DNA from: Bacillus sp. PAMC26568
Lineage (GTDB): Bacteria > Bacillota > Bacilli > Bacillales > Bacillaceae
Assembly (NCBI RefSeq): GCF_014235785.1
Contig: NZ_CP060137.1
Coordinates: 2,170,001-2,234,000, forward strand
Length of the DNA stretch: 64,000 bases
Reading direction: 5' to 3'
Shown here: positions 43,687-53,615 of the stretch, piece after piece
Layout of the letters: each line of letters begins with the position of its first letter
How positions within the stretch are numbered: position 1 is the stretch's first letter
The notes under the pieces: model-generated
Database searches by the model: none
Seen by the model: the letters and a program-made list of their open reading frames with translations, nothing else
What the model was told of the DNA's origin: nothing
Position numbers and translations under genes: made by a program

Positions 43687-43700
43687 ATTTATATTCTTAG

Positions 43701-43783
43701 CCTTTTTTGACATTTATATTGAATTAATTTGGAAAGCGCGCGAAATAAATTGAAAAGGCCGTTAATTAATTCTAATTAACTGA
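43701..43783. repeat. Dispersed ~83-bp noncoding repeat (GGAAAGCGCGCG core), copy 2
   Basis: CCTTTTTTGACATTT, TTGAATTAATTTGGAAAGCG-CGCGAAATAAAT and TTCTAATTAACTG follow the same order as at 13421-13503, with about 75% identity by eye. Again it comes directly after a terminator. Confidence 0.65.
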
Positions 43784-43877
43784 TTTCACCCTTTTTTCTA
43801 TGCCGGGTTTTTCTTATAGAAGGGTTTTTAGAGAATATGTAGAATTTTTAAGTGAATAGAGAAGAGGGAAGCCGAAC

Positions 43878-44414
43878 ATGAAAATAGGGTTGATCCGCCA
43901 TTTTAAAGTGAAAAACAAACCGCCGCGTAAATGGATGACACCAACTGAACTGGACCAATGGTTTAGTGATTATGACACGTCAGATATTGAAATAGGAATA
44001 ACAGAACCCTGTTCTGAATGGGATATATGCTATAGCAGTGACATATTTAGAGCTGAAAAAACAGCGCAATCTATATATAAAGGAGAAATAATTACAGCTG
44101 AAGAATTAAGAGAAATTCCAGCTTATTCCCTGTTTCATGAGAAAATAAGACTTCCTTATTTTCTATGGATGGTTACGGTCAGAATAGCATGGCTTTTTAA
44201 TCATAAATCACAGCTTGAGAGCAAAATAAATGCCAATAAAAGAGCTGAAGCCATTATTGATGTGATTTTATCGAAACAAAACAGGAATATTCTCATTGTA
44301 AGCCATGGGGGATTCATTCTTTTCATAAAAAGAGTCCTTTTGAAAAGAGGATTTAAAGGTCCTGGCATTATGAGTCCAATAAACGGAAAGATGTATGTGT
44401 TTGAAAAGAAATAA
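43878..44414 (+). CDS. Histidine phosphatase superfamily protein
   Basis: A 178-residue phosphoglycerate-mutase-fold protein. The catalytic motif reads LIRHFKV at residue 4, with Phe replacing Gly of the usual RHG, and the second catalytic His is in VSHGGFI near 143. The pattern YSSDIFRAEKTAQ near 54 holds the second conserved Arg. Probably a small-molecule phosphatase; the substrate is unknown. Confidence 0.78.
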   Translation: MKIGLIRHFKVKNKPPRKWMTPTELDQWFSDYDTSDIEIGITEPCSEWDICYSSDIFRAEKTAQSIYKGEIITAEELREIPAYSLFHEKIRLPYFLWMVTVRIAWLFNHKSQLESKINANKRAEAIIDVILSKQNRNILIVSHGGFILFIKRVLLKRGFKGPGIMSPINGKMYVFEKK

Positions 44415-44446
44415 AGCCTGTCCCGATAAGAGGGACAGGCTTTATT
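44412..44446. terminator. Bidirectional intrinsic terminator
   Basis: AAAGCCTGTCCC / GGGACAGGCTTT, 7-base loop, between the convergent phosphatase and peptide-transporter genes. Confidence 0.88.
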
Positions 44447-44454
44447 TAGGTGCC

Positions 44455-45948
44455 TTAACGAACACCTTTCATGTAACTTTGAATTTTAGGAGAAAGAATT
44501 AACATGAGCACTCCTAAAAGAACGGCAATACCGCCAATGACACCAAAATAGATCATTTCAGTTTCAGGCTTATAAAATTTAACAATTTGTGCGTTAATAG
44601 CTTGAGCAGATGCACTTGTCAGGAACCAAAGACTCATTGTCTGTGCTGAGAATGCAGCAGGAGCAAGCTTTGTCGTTGTAGATAGCCCAACTGGTGATAG
44701 GCAAAGCTCTCCAAGCACTACCAGGAAGAAGCTAAGTACGAGCCATAATGGGTTAGTCAGTGTATCTGTACCGTTCACGTATGCAGGAATAATCATAATC
44801 AAGAATGATAAACCGGCAAAAAACAATCCAAACGCAAATTTTTTCGATGTAGATGGCTGACGGTTGCCAAGCTTTACCCAAAGCCAAGCAAACACTGGCG
44901 CCAGGAAGACAACAAATAATGGATTTAACGATTGAAAAAATGATGATGGAATTTCGAAACCGCCAAATGTTAAATCAGTACGAGTATCAGCATAAGCTCC
45001 AAGAATAGTAGCACCCTGTTCCTGAATCGCCCAGAACACCATTGCCGCAATGAACAACGGAATATAAGCGATTAAACGAGAACGTTCAACATCTGTTGAC
45101 TTAGGGCTGTTGTACATCACAATGAAGTATACCGTCGGGATTAGAATACCTAAGATACTAATTATGAATGTGAATTTAGAGATTGTCAGATAGCCGGTAG
45201 TAATTGAAATTGCGCCTAAGATAACAATGACGGCAAGTCCAATAGCTAATCTTCCGAAAACTTTCTTTCTCTCAGCAGGAGTCAGGGGATTCGGAACGGC
45301 AGTACCTGCCAATCCAAGGTTTTTCTTTTTCGTCAGCAAGAAGACGACTAATCCTAAGAACATACCTACAGCAGCTACACCAAAACCAAGATGGAAATTG
45401 TACTTTTGGCCAATTGTACCTACAATTAGCGGTGCAAGCAGTCCGCCCAAGTTGATCCCCATGTAGAAAATACTGAATCCAGAGTCGCGGCGGTTATCAT
45501 CTTTACTGTAAAGATCACCAACGATATTTGAAATATTTGGTTTAAGCAATCCTGTACCGATTACGATGAAGAACATCGACACGAAGAACGCTGAAATACT
45601 TCCTGGGAAAGCAAGTATGATATGACCAAGCATAATGAGAACTCCACCATAAAAAACGGTGCGCGAATTCCCGAGCAATCTGTCAGAAATCCAGCCTCCG
45701 ATGATTCCGGACATATAAACGAGGGAACCATAGATCGACATAATGGAAAGAGCAGTAGTCTGATCAAGACCAAGTCCGCCATCTTTCATGGAATAATACA
45801 TATAATACAGTAGAATAGCTCTCATCCCATAATAAGAAAAACGTTCCCAGAATTCTGTGAAGAACAGGGTGAATAGTCCTTTAGGATGACCGAAAAAACC
45901 TTTTTGCGGTACACTTTGAACAATTTTATCTTTGTCAATCATTGACAT
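44455..45948 (-). CDS. Proton-dependent di/tripeptide transporter (POT family)
   Basis: MFS-fold POT/PTR symporter of 497 residues with about 14 membrane helices. The proton-coupling motif is visible as FWERFSYYGMRAILLYY (ExxERFxYY-like) near residue 30; the GGWISDRLLG loop and the FSIFYMGINLGGLLAP helix are PTR2 signatures. Most like DtpT of lactic bacteria. GGAGG is upstream of the ATG. Divergent from a TetR-type regulator. Confidence 0.92.
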   Translation of the reverse strand: MSMIDKDKIVQSVPQKGFFGHPKGLFTLFFTEFWERFSYYGMRAILLYYMYYSMKDGGLGLDQTTALSIMSIYGSLVYMSGIIGGWISDRLLGNSRTVFYGGVLIMLGHIILAFPGSISAFFVSMFFIVIGTGLLKPNISNIVGDLYSKDDNRRDSGFSIFYMGINLGGLLAPLIVGTIGQKYNFHLGFGVAAVGMFLGLVVFLLTKKKNLGLAGTAVPNPLTPAERKKVFGRLAIGLAVIVILGAISITTGYLTISKFTFIISILGILIPTVYFIVMYNSPKSTDVERSRLIAYIPLFIAAMVFWAIQEQGATILGAYADTRTDLTFGGFEIPSSFFQSLNPLFVVFLAPVFAWLWVKLGNRQPSTSKKFAFGLFFAGLSFLIMIIPAYVNGTDTLTNPLWLVLSFFLVVLGELCLSPVGLSTTTKLAPAAFSAQTMSLWFLTSASAQAINAQIVKFYKPETEMIYFGVIGGIAVLLGVLMLILSPKIQSYMKGVR

Positions 45949-46232
45949 GATGCAAGAAGCCTCCTTTTTACCATGTATAATAATACTACTATTAAAATTG
46001 AATTGTCAAAAAAAATGAGAGAAAATGCTATTCTATATGTTTTTTTAATATAATTTAACAAAAATAACAAATACACCAAAAAAATATTTATACATCAGCT
46101 GCTTTTCATTTTTTTTATAAGAAAAGCTCGAAATCAGGAGAGTTCAAAGTCAATAAACTTCAATTTCGGACATGATTCTCCTTTACAAACCATTGGTCTG
46201 TTTTCTACAATGTAGAAAGGAGGCATAAAAAG

Positions 46233-46841
46233 ATGAAACAATTCGAAAAAAGAGTCCGTTCTGAAAAAATCCTGCTGGAAGCAACTTCAGCTCTTATAGT
46301 AGAAATCGGTTGTGCCAAAACGACACTTGCTCAGATCATGAAGCGAACAGGACTGTCGAAAGGGGCAATCTATCACTATATAAAAAGCAAAGACGAACTT
46401 CTCGCAAAAGTCCTTGAAACCAGAATTCATGAAACAAATGACCGATTTTTTGAGAGGATGGGCAGAAACAAACAAAAGATGGAGGATCCAATTAACGTTC
46501 TATCGGAGAGTTTTGAGGCGCTTCATCATCCAACGAACATTGCAAACCAAATCCTGATGTATTTTATAGGAAGGAAGGATCAGCCTGAAGCAATGAATGC
46601 ACTTCGTGAATTTGATGAATGGATGTACGAGTTTTCTAAGCTTTGGATACGTTCAGGGCAGAAAAACGGTGTCATCAGTGATCAAATTGATGCCGATCAG
46701 ACCTCTGAGCTCTTCGTCCTGATGTCATCAGGGTTTCGAATGAGAAGAGTACATAGCGATGACGACTTTTCTTTCCAGACAAGTCAATTTTCGGCTTTTA
46801 TGAAAGATATATTTAAAGAAAGTCCTGTTTTAATGAAATAA
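46233..46841 (+). CDS. TetR-family transcriptional regulator
   Basis: A 202-residue repressor with N-terminal HTH (AKTTLAQIMKRTGLSKGAIYHYIKSKDEL, quoted in parts: TLAQIMKRTGLSKGAIYHY) and a helical ligand domain. AAAGGAGG precedes the ATG. It is divergent from the POT transporter gene across a 284-base gap, but no obvious palindrome ties it to that gene. Ligand unknown. Confidence 0.88.
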   Translation: MKQFEKRVRSEKILLEATSALIVEIGCAKTTLAQIMKRTGLSKGAIYHYIKSKDELLAKVLETRIHETNDRFFERMGRNKQKMEDPINVLSESFEALHHPTNIANQILMYFIGRKDQPEAMNALREFDEWMYEFSKLWIRSGQKNGVISDQIDADQTSELFVLMSSGFRMRRVHSDDDFSFQTSQFSAFMKDIFKESPVLMK

Positions 46842-46901
46842 TCTTTATATTGAAATTATTGTTTGTACTAATACTTCAGATTTGATAGATAGATAGAAAG
46901 A

Positions 46902-46937
46902 CAAAAAAAGAGAACCAGATAAGTTCTCTTTTTCTAT
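46902..46937. terminator. Bidirectional intrinsic terminator
   Basis: AAAAAGAGAAC / GTTCTCTTTTT, 7-base loop, between the convergent TetR and 3D-domain genes. Confidence 0.85.
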
Positions 46938-48166
46938 TAATCCAGTATTTCAATCTTTACCGTTTTACGGCCCCATTTTCTTGCTTCTGCACTGTTTGGC
47001 ATCAGAACATCAATCTTGTGATTAATAATGGCTCCGCCAGTGTCACCGGCTATTGCAACACCATATCCTTCAACCCAAACCTTCTTCCCTAAAGGAATGA
47101 TTTTAGGATCAACTGCAATCAGCTTGATATTCGGGTTTTCTTTTATGTTGATGCCTGTCGCAGTAAAATCACTGGCTGTGTCTTCGTGGCTATAAGCTGT
47201 TGCGCTTACATAAAAGATATTTCCTTCGTTGCTTTCTTCAGCAGGTTTTTCTTGTACAGGTTTGTTAGAAACTGGTTTTACCGCAGCTTCCTGCTTTTTA
47301 GCAGCTGCAATCTTGGCTGCTTCTTCTCTTGCTTTTGCTTCAGCAAGCATTGCTTCCTGTTCTTTCTTTTTAGCGGCTGCTATGCTTGCAGCTCTAGCTT
47401 TAGCAGCTTCCTGCTCTTTTTTTATGCTGTCTTCAATCGCTTTCATTTGGGCTTGTAGAGCTGATTTTTCCTGCTGGGCAAGTGTTACTTCAGCAGAGAC
47501 TTTTTGATATTCCGTCTGCAGTGCGGCCATCTTGTTCTGTCGGTTCAATAACGCTTCCTCGAGCTTAGCTCCGCTCGCAGCAAGAGTTTGCTGCTGCTGC
47601 ACCAATAGGGTTTCTTGCTTATCAATTTCTTTTTTATCTTCTTCAATTTTTTTTAAATCAGCCTGCTGCTGCTCTAAAATGTCATTGTCCGCATTGAGCA
47701 AAGTGGCAACTGCTCCAAGTCTTTCAAAAAAGTTAGAAAAACTTTCCGCATTAACTAACGTATGAATAACAATGTCAGCATGATCATTTTCCTGAAGGGC
47801 AACAAGTCTTGCATGCATGATTTCCCCGCGGCTGAATACCTTATCCTGCAATTCAACAATTTCCATTTTCTTTTCTTCGATAATCTGATTCGTCTTGTCG
47901 ATATCTTTCTGAATATCTGCATATTCTTTTTCATTCTTTGCAACAAGAGATTCCATTACCTGCAGTTCGCTTTGCATTTTTTGAACAGCTGTATGTACAG
48001 ATTGTTTCTCTTTTTCTTTTTGCTGAAGCACTTCCTGATGTTCATTCAGCTGCTTTTCTGCATGATGTAAAGTATCTTGGTTCGTTTGCGCTAAAACAGT
48101 ATTATAGCTTGATAGAGTAGCGAAACCAACAGAAAGCGCGGCAATCATACGCATTGAAACTCTCAT
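46937..48166 (-). CDS. Secreted coiled-coil protein with C-terminal 3D domain (wall hydrolase-like)
   Basis: A 409-residue exported protein: signal peptide (about 1-26, ending VLAQ), a long Gln/Glu/Lys coiled coil (about 30-280, PcsB/CwlO-N-like with an Ala-rich AKARAASIAAAKKKEQEA stretch), a short linker, and a 3D (Asp-Asp-Asp) domain: SATAYSHED, DPKIIPLGKKVWVEGYG, AGDTGGAI and KIDVL. The three Asp of this fold match the lytic-transglycosylase-like core of MltA, YocH and YuiC. Probably remodels peptidoglycan at the cell surface. Confidence 0.85.
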   Translation of the reverse strand: MRVSMRMIAALSVGFATLSSYNTVLAQTNQDTLHHAEKQLNEHQEVLQQKEKEKQSVHTAVQKMQSELQVMESLVAKNEKEYADIQKDIDKTNQIIEEKKMEIVELQDKVFSRGEIMHARLVALQENDHADIVIHTLVNAESFSNFFERLGAVATLLNADNDILEQQQADLKKIEEDKKEIDKQETLLVQQQQTLAASGAKLEEALLNRQNKMAALQTEYQKVSAEVTLAQQEKSALQAQMKAIEDSIKKEQEAAKARAASIAAAKKKEQEAMLAEAKAREEAAKIAAAKKQEAAVKPVSNKPVQEKPAEESNEGNIFYVSATAYSHEDTASDFTATGINIKENPNIKLIAVDPKIIPLGKKVWVEGYGVAIAGDTGGAIINHKIDVLMPNSAEARKWGRKTVKIEILD

Positions 48167-48261
48167 AAAACAACCCCTTTCTTGTATTTCAGTTATACCA
48201 CAAAAAGGGGTGCTTTTAGATTACAAATCTGTTAAATAGTTCAAAATACGACAAAATATCC

Positions 48262-48372
48262 AAAAGCGGAGGCGCCTTGGTCAGCTGGAATTGACCAGGG
48301 AAGTCGCTTTTTGCCTTCTCTGGGCAATTGTCTTTTTCACAGCGAGCTAGGCGTAGGAGCTAGACGTAGATA
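48262..48372. repeat. GCGCC-family intergenic repeat, copy 3
   Basis: AAAAGCGGAGGCGCCTTGG ... AGCGAGCTAGGCGTAGGAGC, same ends as copies at 7919 and (inverted) 40831. It fills most of the 295-base gap between two minus-strand genes. Confidence 0.7.
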
Positions 48373-48461
48373 CCCTGAATTAGTTCATCACACTTAATAA
48401 TATTATTTTCATCATATTAAAATGATGAAAAAACCTCTGGCTAAAAGTCATAGGCTGTCGG

Positions 48462-49688
48462 TTATTGATGCCATTCTCTTAACGTTTGATCGCTCGGAAG
48501 AAGGAATGCAAGCATACCTAAAACAGGAAGAACGGAAATGCCGATCATAACGGAAGTTAACCCGAACGAATCGATTAATGAGCCTAAAGCAACCGATCCA
48601 ATGGCACCCATTCCAAAAGCGAGGCCAACTGTCAGTCCAGACATCGTTCCGATTTTTCCAGGGATAAGTTCCTGTGCATAAACGACTGTAACAGAAAAAC
48701 TGGAGCTTAAGATAAATCCAATGACCGCGATAAGCCCATATGCCGTGATTGGACCAGCAAAAGGCAGGATGAGTGCAAATGGAGCTGTAGCAAGCAAGGA
48801 ACCAAGGATAATCGTACGTTTTCCAAATCGATCGGCAAGCGGACCGCCAGCAAAAGTTCCAAGTGCTCCCATGACAAGGAAGATAAAGATATACACTTGT
48901 GACTGGGCGATGCTCACATCATATTTTTCAATTACATAGAACGTATAGAAGTTTGAAATCGCGCTGCCATACCATGATCTGGCGAAAACGAGAAAGACAA
49001 TGACAATAAGTGCAGAAACAATCGCTCTAGTCAGTTTGACTTCTTTTTTCTTTGATCCATTTTTCTTTTCTTCTTTTCTGATGGCTGCGAGTTTATATGT
49101 ATACCAGTTAGCGATGTAAAAAAGGAAAATCACCGCGAGTGCAGCTACAATCGTAAACCAGATGGCTCCAAACTGACCAAATGGAACGAGGATGAGTGCT
49201 GTAATGAGCGGCGCCGCAGAAGAACCTGTATTACCGCCCACCTGATAGATTGATTGAGCAAGGCCTCTTCTTTCACCAGCTGCCATATAGGCAACACGGG
49301 ACCCTTCAGGATGAAATACGGCAGAACCAAGTCCGATAAAAAAGACACTTAATAAAATGGTTGAAAAGGAGGATGCAAAAGCGAGCCCTAATATTCCGAA
49401 CAAGCTGCTCATCAGCCCAATAGGCAAGGCATAGGGCATTGGTTTTTTGTCTGTATACCAGCCAACAACAGGCTGCATGACTGAGGAAACCATATTCAGC
49501 GTAAAAGCGATAAGGCCGAGTTGTGTAAACGTTAATCCCATCGATTTTTCCAAAATTGGAAACATAGCCGGAATAACCGATTGGATCGAATCATTCAATA
49601 AATGGCATAAACCAATAATAAAAAGAATGTTATATACGGTAGGTGATGGATTTTGAATCGGTTTTTTTAAAGAAGCTGCCTGGCTCAT
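48462..49688 (-). CDS. MFS efflux transporter, fosmidomycin-resistance (Fsr) type
   Basis: A 408-residue MFS transporter with 12 membrane helices. GLCHLLNDSIQSVIPAMFPI at the first helix and VGWYTDKKPMPYALPIGL in loop 2-3 are Fsr-family features; GPLADRFGKRTIILGS is the loop 8-9 motif. Likely a drug or metabolite exporter; resistance is not demonstrable here. Its upstream gene partner is the divergent aspartokinase. Confidence 0.88.
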   Translation of the reverse strand: MSQAASLKKPIQNPSPTVYNILFIIGLCHLLNDSIQSVIPAMFPILEKSMGLTFTQLGLIAFTLNMVSSVMQPVVGWYTDKKPMPYALPIGLMSSLFGILGLAFASSFSTILLSVFFIGLGSAVFHPEGSRVAYMAAGERRGLAQSIYQVGGNTGSSAAPLITALILVPFGQFGAIWFTIVAALAVIFLFYIANWYTYKLAAIRKEEKKNGSKKKEVKLTRAIVSALIVIVFLVFARSWYGSAISNFYTFYVIEKYDVSIAQSQVYIFIFLVMGALGTFAGGPLADRFGKRTIILGSLLATAPFALILPFAGPITAYGLIAVIGFILSSSFSVTVVYAQELIPGKIGTMSGLTVGLAFGMGAIGSVALGSLIDSFGLTSVMIGISVLPVLGMLAFLLPSDQTLREWHQ

Positions 49689-49911
49689 TTGCTACGTCCT
49701 TTCTCGGGTCTAATATTTCGGAATACGAAGATTATCTACTAGTCATAATATTATCAACGAATTGGAAAAATTCAAGTGAAAAAAGGCAGAAACAGGGCAT
49801 GATAAAAACTCTCTGTAAAATTGTTAAAGAAATCCTTGATTGTTCCCATAAAAGGAGTAAAATAGATTTTAAAATTTACCTGAAAATTTAAAAACATTAG
49901 GGGATGTTCGC

Positions 49912-51273
49912 ATGAAAGTTGTGAAGTTTGGCGGAAGTTCTTTAGCTTCCGGAGAACAGGTCGAAAAAGTGTTTGATATAGTCGTCTCCGATCCTGAACG
50001 GAAAATTGTTGTCGTCTCTGCACCTGGAAAACGATTTGCGGAAGATCGCAAGGTGACAGATTTACTTATTGAAATAGGAGAAAAGTGTCTGCAGGGACAA
50101 GATGCACCAGAATATACAGCTGCTGTTATTGCCAGGTACGCTCAACTTGCAGAGGAATTGAAATTAGGGCATGAAATCGTTTCCAATATCGAAAAGAACC
50201 TTCAGCAGCTTCTAAATGGAAATCAATCAAATCCAGCCAGATACATAGATGCCATTAAAGCAAGCGGAGAAGATAACAACGCAAAACTGATTGCGGCGTA
50301 CTTTAAAAGCAAAGGAATTGAAGCTTCCTATATAAATCCGAAAGACGCCGGTTTGATTGTAAAAGAGATTGGCGGAACAGCTCAAGTTCTGGAAAAGTCT
50401 TACAAAAACCTTCAATCTTTAAAGAATCTCCCTGGTATTTTAATCTTTCCCGGTTTCTTTGGGTATAACGAAGATGGCGAAGTTGTTACATTTTCCCGAA
50501 GCGGGTCGGACATTACAGGTTCTATTTTAGCGAATGGCACTGGCGCAGGCCTGTACGAAAATTTTACTGACGTTGATGCAGTCTATTCGGTTAACCCAAA
50601 CGTTGTGCCAAATCCAAAAGAAATCCGTGAGCTGACCTATAAAGAAATGCGGGAATTATCTTATGCCGGATTTTCTGTGTTTCATGATGAAGCATTAATT
50701 CCGGCCTTTAAAGCAGGAATACCAGTTCATATTAAAAATACAAACAATCCGCAAGCAGATGGAACAAGAATTGTGAACGAACGAAAACATACAAACGGGC
50801 CGGTTATTGGGATTGCAAGCGATGATGATTTTTGCAGCATTTACGTGAATAAATATTTAATGAACAAAGAAGTGGGATTTGGCCGAAAACTGCTGTCTAT
50901 TATAGAGGAGTTTGGTTTAACCTATGAACATAGCCCGTCTGGAATTGATGATCTCAGCATTATTTTAAGGCAAAAACAAATGGATGCAGAAACTGAAAAA
51001 AAGATTTTGGAACGCATTTATTCCGATCTTCATCCTGATGAAGTGAAGGTTGAACATAATTTATCTCTCATTATGATGGTGGGAGAAGGGATGCGTCACA
51101 ACATCGGAACGGCTGCCAGGGCTTCAAAGGCGCTGGCTGATGCTGGAGTCAATATTGAGATGATCAATCAAGGCTCCTCTGAAGTAAGCATGATGTTTGG
51201 TGTGAAGGAAGCGCAGGAGAAAAAAGCCGTTCAGGCACTGTATGCAGAATTTTTTGTTGGGGTATATGCTTAA
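49912..51273 (+). CDS. yclM: Aspartate kinase (YclM/aspartokinase III type)
   Basis: Phosphorylates aspartate for lysine, methionine and threonine. 453 residues, the same as B. subtilis YclM. Kinase motifs: VVKFGGSSLASG at residue 3, SRSGSDITGSILA near 196, TDVDAVYSVNP near 221, and FHDEALIPAFKAGIPVHIKN near 258, followed by two ACT domains. AGGGGAT precedes the ATG. No lysine riboswitch is seen upstream. Confidence 0.93.
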   Translation: MKVVKFGGSSLASGEQVEKVFDIVVSDPERKIVVVSAPGKRFAEDRKVTDLLIEIGEKCLQGQDAPEYTAAVIARYAQLAEELKLGHEIVSNIEKNLQQLLNGNQSNPARYIDAIKASGEDNNAKLIAAYFKSKGIEASYINPKDAGLIVKEIGGTAQVLEKSYKNLQSLKNLPGILIFPGFFGYNEDGEVVTFSRSGSDITGSILANGTGAGLYENFTDVDAVYSVNPNVVPNPKEIRELTYKEMRELSYAGFSVFHDEALIPAFKAGIPVHIKNTNNPQADGTRIVNERKHTNGPVIGIASDDDFCSIYVNKYLMNKEVGFGRKLLSIIEEFGLTYEHSPSGIDDLSIILRQKQMDAETEKKILERIYSDLHPDEVKVEHNLSLIMMVGEGMRHNIGTAARASKALADAGVNIEMINQGSSEVSMMFGVKEAQEKKAVQALYAEFFVGVYA

Positions 51274-51283
51274 TAGTGAGAGG

Positions 51284-51320
51284 GAGCACTGCTAATGTTG
51301 ATTAGCAGTGCTTTATTTTA
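51284..51320 (+). terminator. Intrinsic terminator after aspartokinase
   Basis: AGCACTGCTAAT / ATTAGCAGTGCT, 4-base loop, T-rich tail. Confidence 0.85.
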
Positions 51321-51444
51321 TTCTTTTTTAATACCGATCAACATTAGCAGCAAATATGAGGAGACTTATACCTACACTCTTATCCTAATTAAGATATAAT
51401 AAGAGAATATACCGATAATTCAGAAATAAGGAGTGAGCAGGAGA

Positions 51445-52371
51445 TTGATAAAGAAGGTGGCTGTTATTGGATCTGGAACAATGGGTCATGGCATTGCTCA
51501 AGTGTTTGCAAGTGCTCAATGTGCCGTTGCGGTTTTTGATTTGAAAGAAGAGCTTGTTATAAAAGCAGAGCGGATGATCGTCAAGAATTTAGATGTGATG
51601 AAAAATGAATCTTATATTAGTGACAAGGAGATACAGGAAACACTTAATAATCTTTCTTTTACTGCAGATCTCGAAGAAGCAGTTCAAGATGCCGATCTTG
51701 TTATTGAAGCAATTCCGGAAGTTCTGGACTATAAGCTGCAATTATTTAAAACTCTTGAACGATTAATAAAACCAACAGCCATCATAGCTTCAAATACTTC
51801 AACGTTTCCAATCACAAAGCTTGTTGCCCAATGTTCGTTTGCTGAGCGTATGCTCATTACCCATTTTTTTAACCCAGCACATTTAGTTAAGCTTGTTGAA
51901 ATTGTTAAAACAGAGCAAACACTTCCATGGGTACTTGAAGAGGTTTTTATTCTATTAAACGCTGCCGGAAAAGAAGTTGTTGTACTGAATAAAGATATTC
52001 CCGGTTTTATTGCAAATCGCCTGCAGGCTGCTGTCATCAGGGAAGCTTTTTATCTGCTTGAGGAAGGAATTGCAAACGCAGATGACATTGATAGAGTCAT
52101 GACTGAAGGGCCTGGAATGAGATGGGCCTTAAATGGACCGCTGCGCATCGCAGATTTAGGAGGACTTGATATATGGGAAAAAGTTACCGCTCATCTTTTC
52201 CCGGAGCTTGATGCCAGAACAGCACCGCCTGATTTTATTGTAGAAAGTGTAAAGCAAGGCAATCTTGGAGCTAAAACAGGGAAAGGCATCTATGAATATA
52301 GCGATAGTAAAAACATGACAGCTTTCAAACGAGATAAACAGCTGATCCATTTGCTTAAAATGAGTTTATAA
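51445..52371 (+). CDS. 3-hydroxyacyl-CoA dehydrogenase family protein
   Basis: NAD-dependent dehydrogenase (308 residues) of the 3-hydroxybutyryl-CoA dehydrogenase type: NAD motif GSGTMGHGIAQ near residue 8, IEAIPE near 94, SNTST near 117, catalytic His in THFFNPAHLVKLVEIV near 138, and the C-terminal IPGFIANRLQAAVIREA block near 184. It is about 25 residues longer than usual family members. The start is ambiguous: TTG 51445 fits the ribosome site best, GTG 51433 overlaps it. Followed by an alcohol dehydrogenase gene. Confidence 0.82.
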   Translation: MIKKVAVIGSGTMGHGIAQVFASAQCAVAVFDLKEELVIKAERMIVKNLDVMKNESYISDKEIQETLNNLSFTADLEEAVQDADLVIEAIPEVLDYKLQLFKTLERLIKPTAIIASNTSTFPITKLVAQCSFAERMLITHFFNPAHLVKLVEIVKTEQTLPWVLEEVFILLNAAGKEVVVLNKDIPGFIANRLQAAVIREAFYLLEEGIANADDIDRVMTEGPGMRWALNGPLRIADLGGLDIWEKVTAHLFPELDARTAPPDFIVESVKQGNLGAKTGKGIYEYSDSKNMTAFKRDKQLIHLLKMSL

Positions 52372-52403
52372 GTGTAAGCGTTTAATTACAAGGAGGGGAA
52401 AGA

Positions 52404-53615
52404 TTGAACACTTTTTCAGTTTTAAAAACTCCAAAAACCATTATATACGGAAGAAATTCTTTTCAAAAAGCGGGACAAGAATCCACCCAATATGGCAAAA
52501 AAGTACTTATTATCAGTGACACAATAATGAAGGATCTTGGTTATGTGAAAGAGGCAGAAAAACTTATTCACGAGTGCGGCGGGGAGAGCAGCGTATACTT
52601 AGGTGTTGTTTCAGAACCGACCGACCTCTTTGTTCATGAGGCATTGGAACAATTCGAGAAGGATAATTGTGATGTGATTATGGCTCTCGGAGGCGGCAGC
52701 TGCATTGATACGGCCAAAGCCGTCGCCGTACTTGCTGCGAATGGCGGATATATAGGAGACTATATGGGAAAAAAGATCGCAGATCAAGCTCCAATTCCGC
52801 TCATCGCGATCCCGACAACTGCAGGAACGGGGTCTGAAGCAACAGATGTTACCATCATTACAAACACAAATAATGATGTAAAAATGATGATTAAGCAGCC
52901 TGCATTTATGCCAGCATGTGCAATTGTTGATCCTATTTTAACGATCTCATCTCCTAAACAAATCACTGCAGCAACAGGAATTGATGCACTGAGTCATGCA
53001 CTTGAGGCATACATATCGAGAAAAGCACACCCAATGACGGATATGCTTGCGTTATCTGCCATAAAAAACATTCTGCCTCATATGCGGAATGTTTATGAAG
53101 ATGGTCATCATATGCAGTCAAGAGAGGCGATGTCTTTAGGTTCTCTTCAGGGCGGAATGGCGTTTTCAAATGCTTCTGTTTGTCTCGTACATGGCATGTC
53201 CCGCCCAATCGGCGCGCTGTTTCACGTACCGCACGGCATATCGAATGCGATGCTGCTGCCGGCAGTACTTGAGTTCAGCATGGATCATTGCATTGAAAGA
53301 CTGGCTGATGTCGGCAGAATTTTTTCAGAAGATAAAATGTCAGACAAAGAAGCTGCACAGCAAACCATCGATGAAATTAAAGCCCTTTGTCAGGAATTAA
53401 ATATTCCAAACCTTAAAGGCTGGGGAATTCACCAGCAGGCATTTGAAAAGGCAATCCCTAAAATGGCCTATGACGCAATCGCAAGCGGAAGTCCGGGCAA
53501 TAATCCAAAGGTACCGACATTGGAAGAAATAACGGAGCTTTATAAACAATCTTATAAGTATTCCTTTCATTCTACAAAACTAGCTGCAGGAGGAGAAAAA
53601 TATGAAAACAATTGA
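52404..53615 (+). CDS. Iron-containing alcohol dehydrogenase (type III)
   Basis: A 403-residue group [17 protein letters not shown] near residue 97, [12 protein letters not shown] near 139, and metal-binding [12 protein letters not shown] near 193 plus [14 protein letters not shown] near 270. AAGGAGGGG precedes TTG 52404. It overlaps the aldehyde dehydrogenase by 14 bases, so alcohol oxidation and CoA-dependent aldehyde oxidation are coupled in this operon. Confidence 0.9.
   Translation: MNTFSVLKTPKTIIYGRNSFQKAGQESTQYGKKVLIISDTIMKDLGYVKEAEKLIHECGGESSVYLGVVSEPTDLFVHEALEQFEKDNCDVIMALGGGSCIDTAKAVAVLAANGGYIGDYMGKKIADQAPIPLIAIPTTAGTGSEATDVTIITNTNNDVKMMIKQPAFMPACAIVDPILTISSPKQITAATGIDALSHALEAYISRKAHPMTDMLALSAIKNILPHMRNVYEDGHHMQSREAMSLGSLQGGMAFSNASVCLVHGMSRPIGALFHVPHGISNAMLLPAVLEFSMDHCIERLADVGRIFSEDKMSDKEAAQQTIDEIKALCQELNIPNLKGWGIHQQAFEKAIPKMAYDAIASGSPGNNPKVPTLEEITELYKQSYKYSFHSTKLAAGGEKYENN

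Noticed and set aside
47186..48120. Several plus-strand frames opposite the 3D-domain gene
   Set aside because: Cys/Phe/Leu-rich mirror images of the Ala/Glu/Lys coiled-coil codons.
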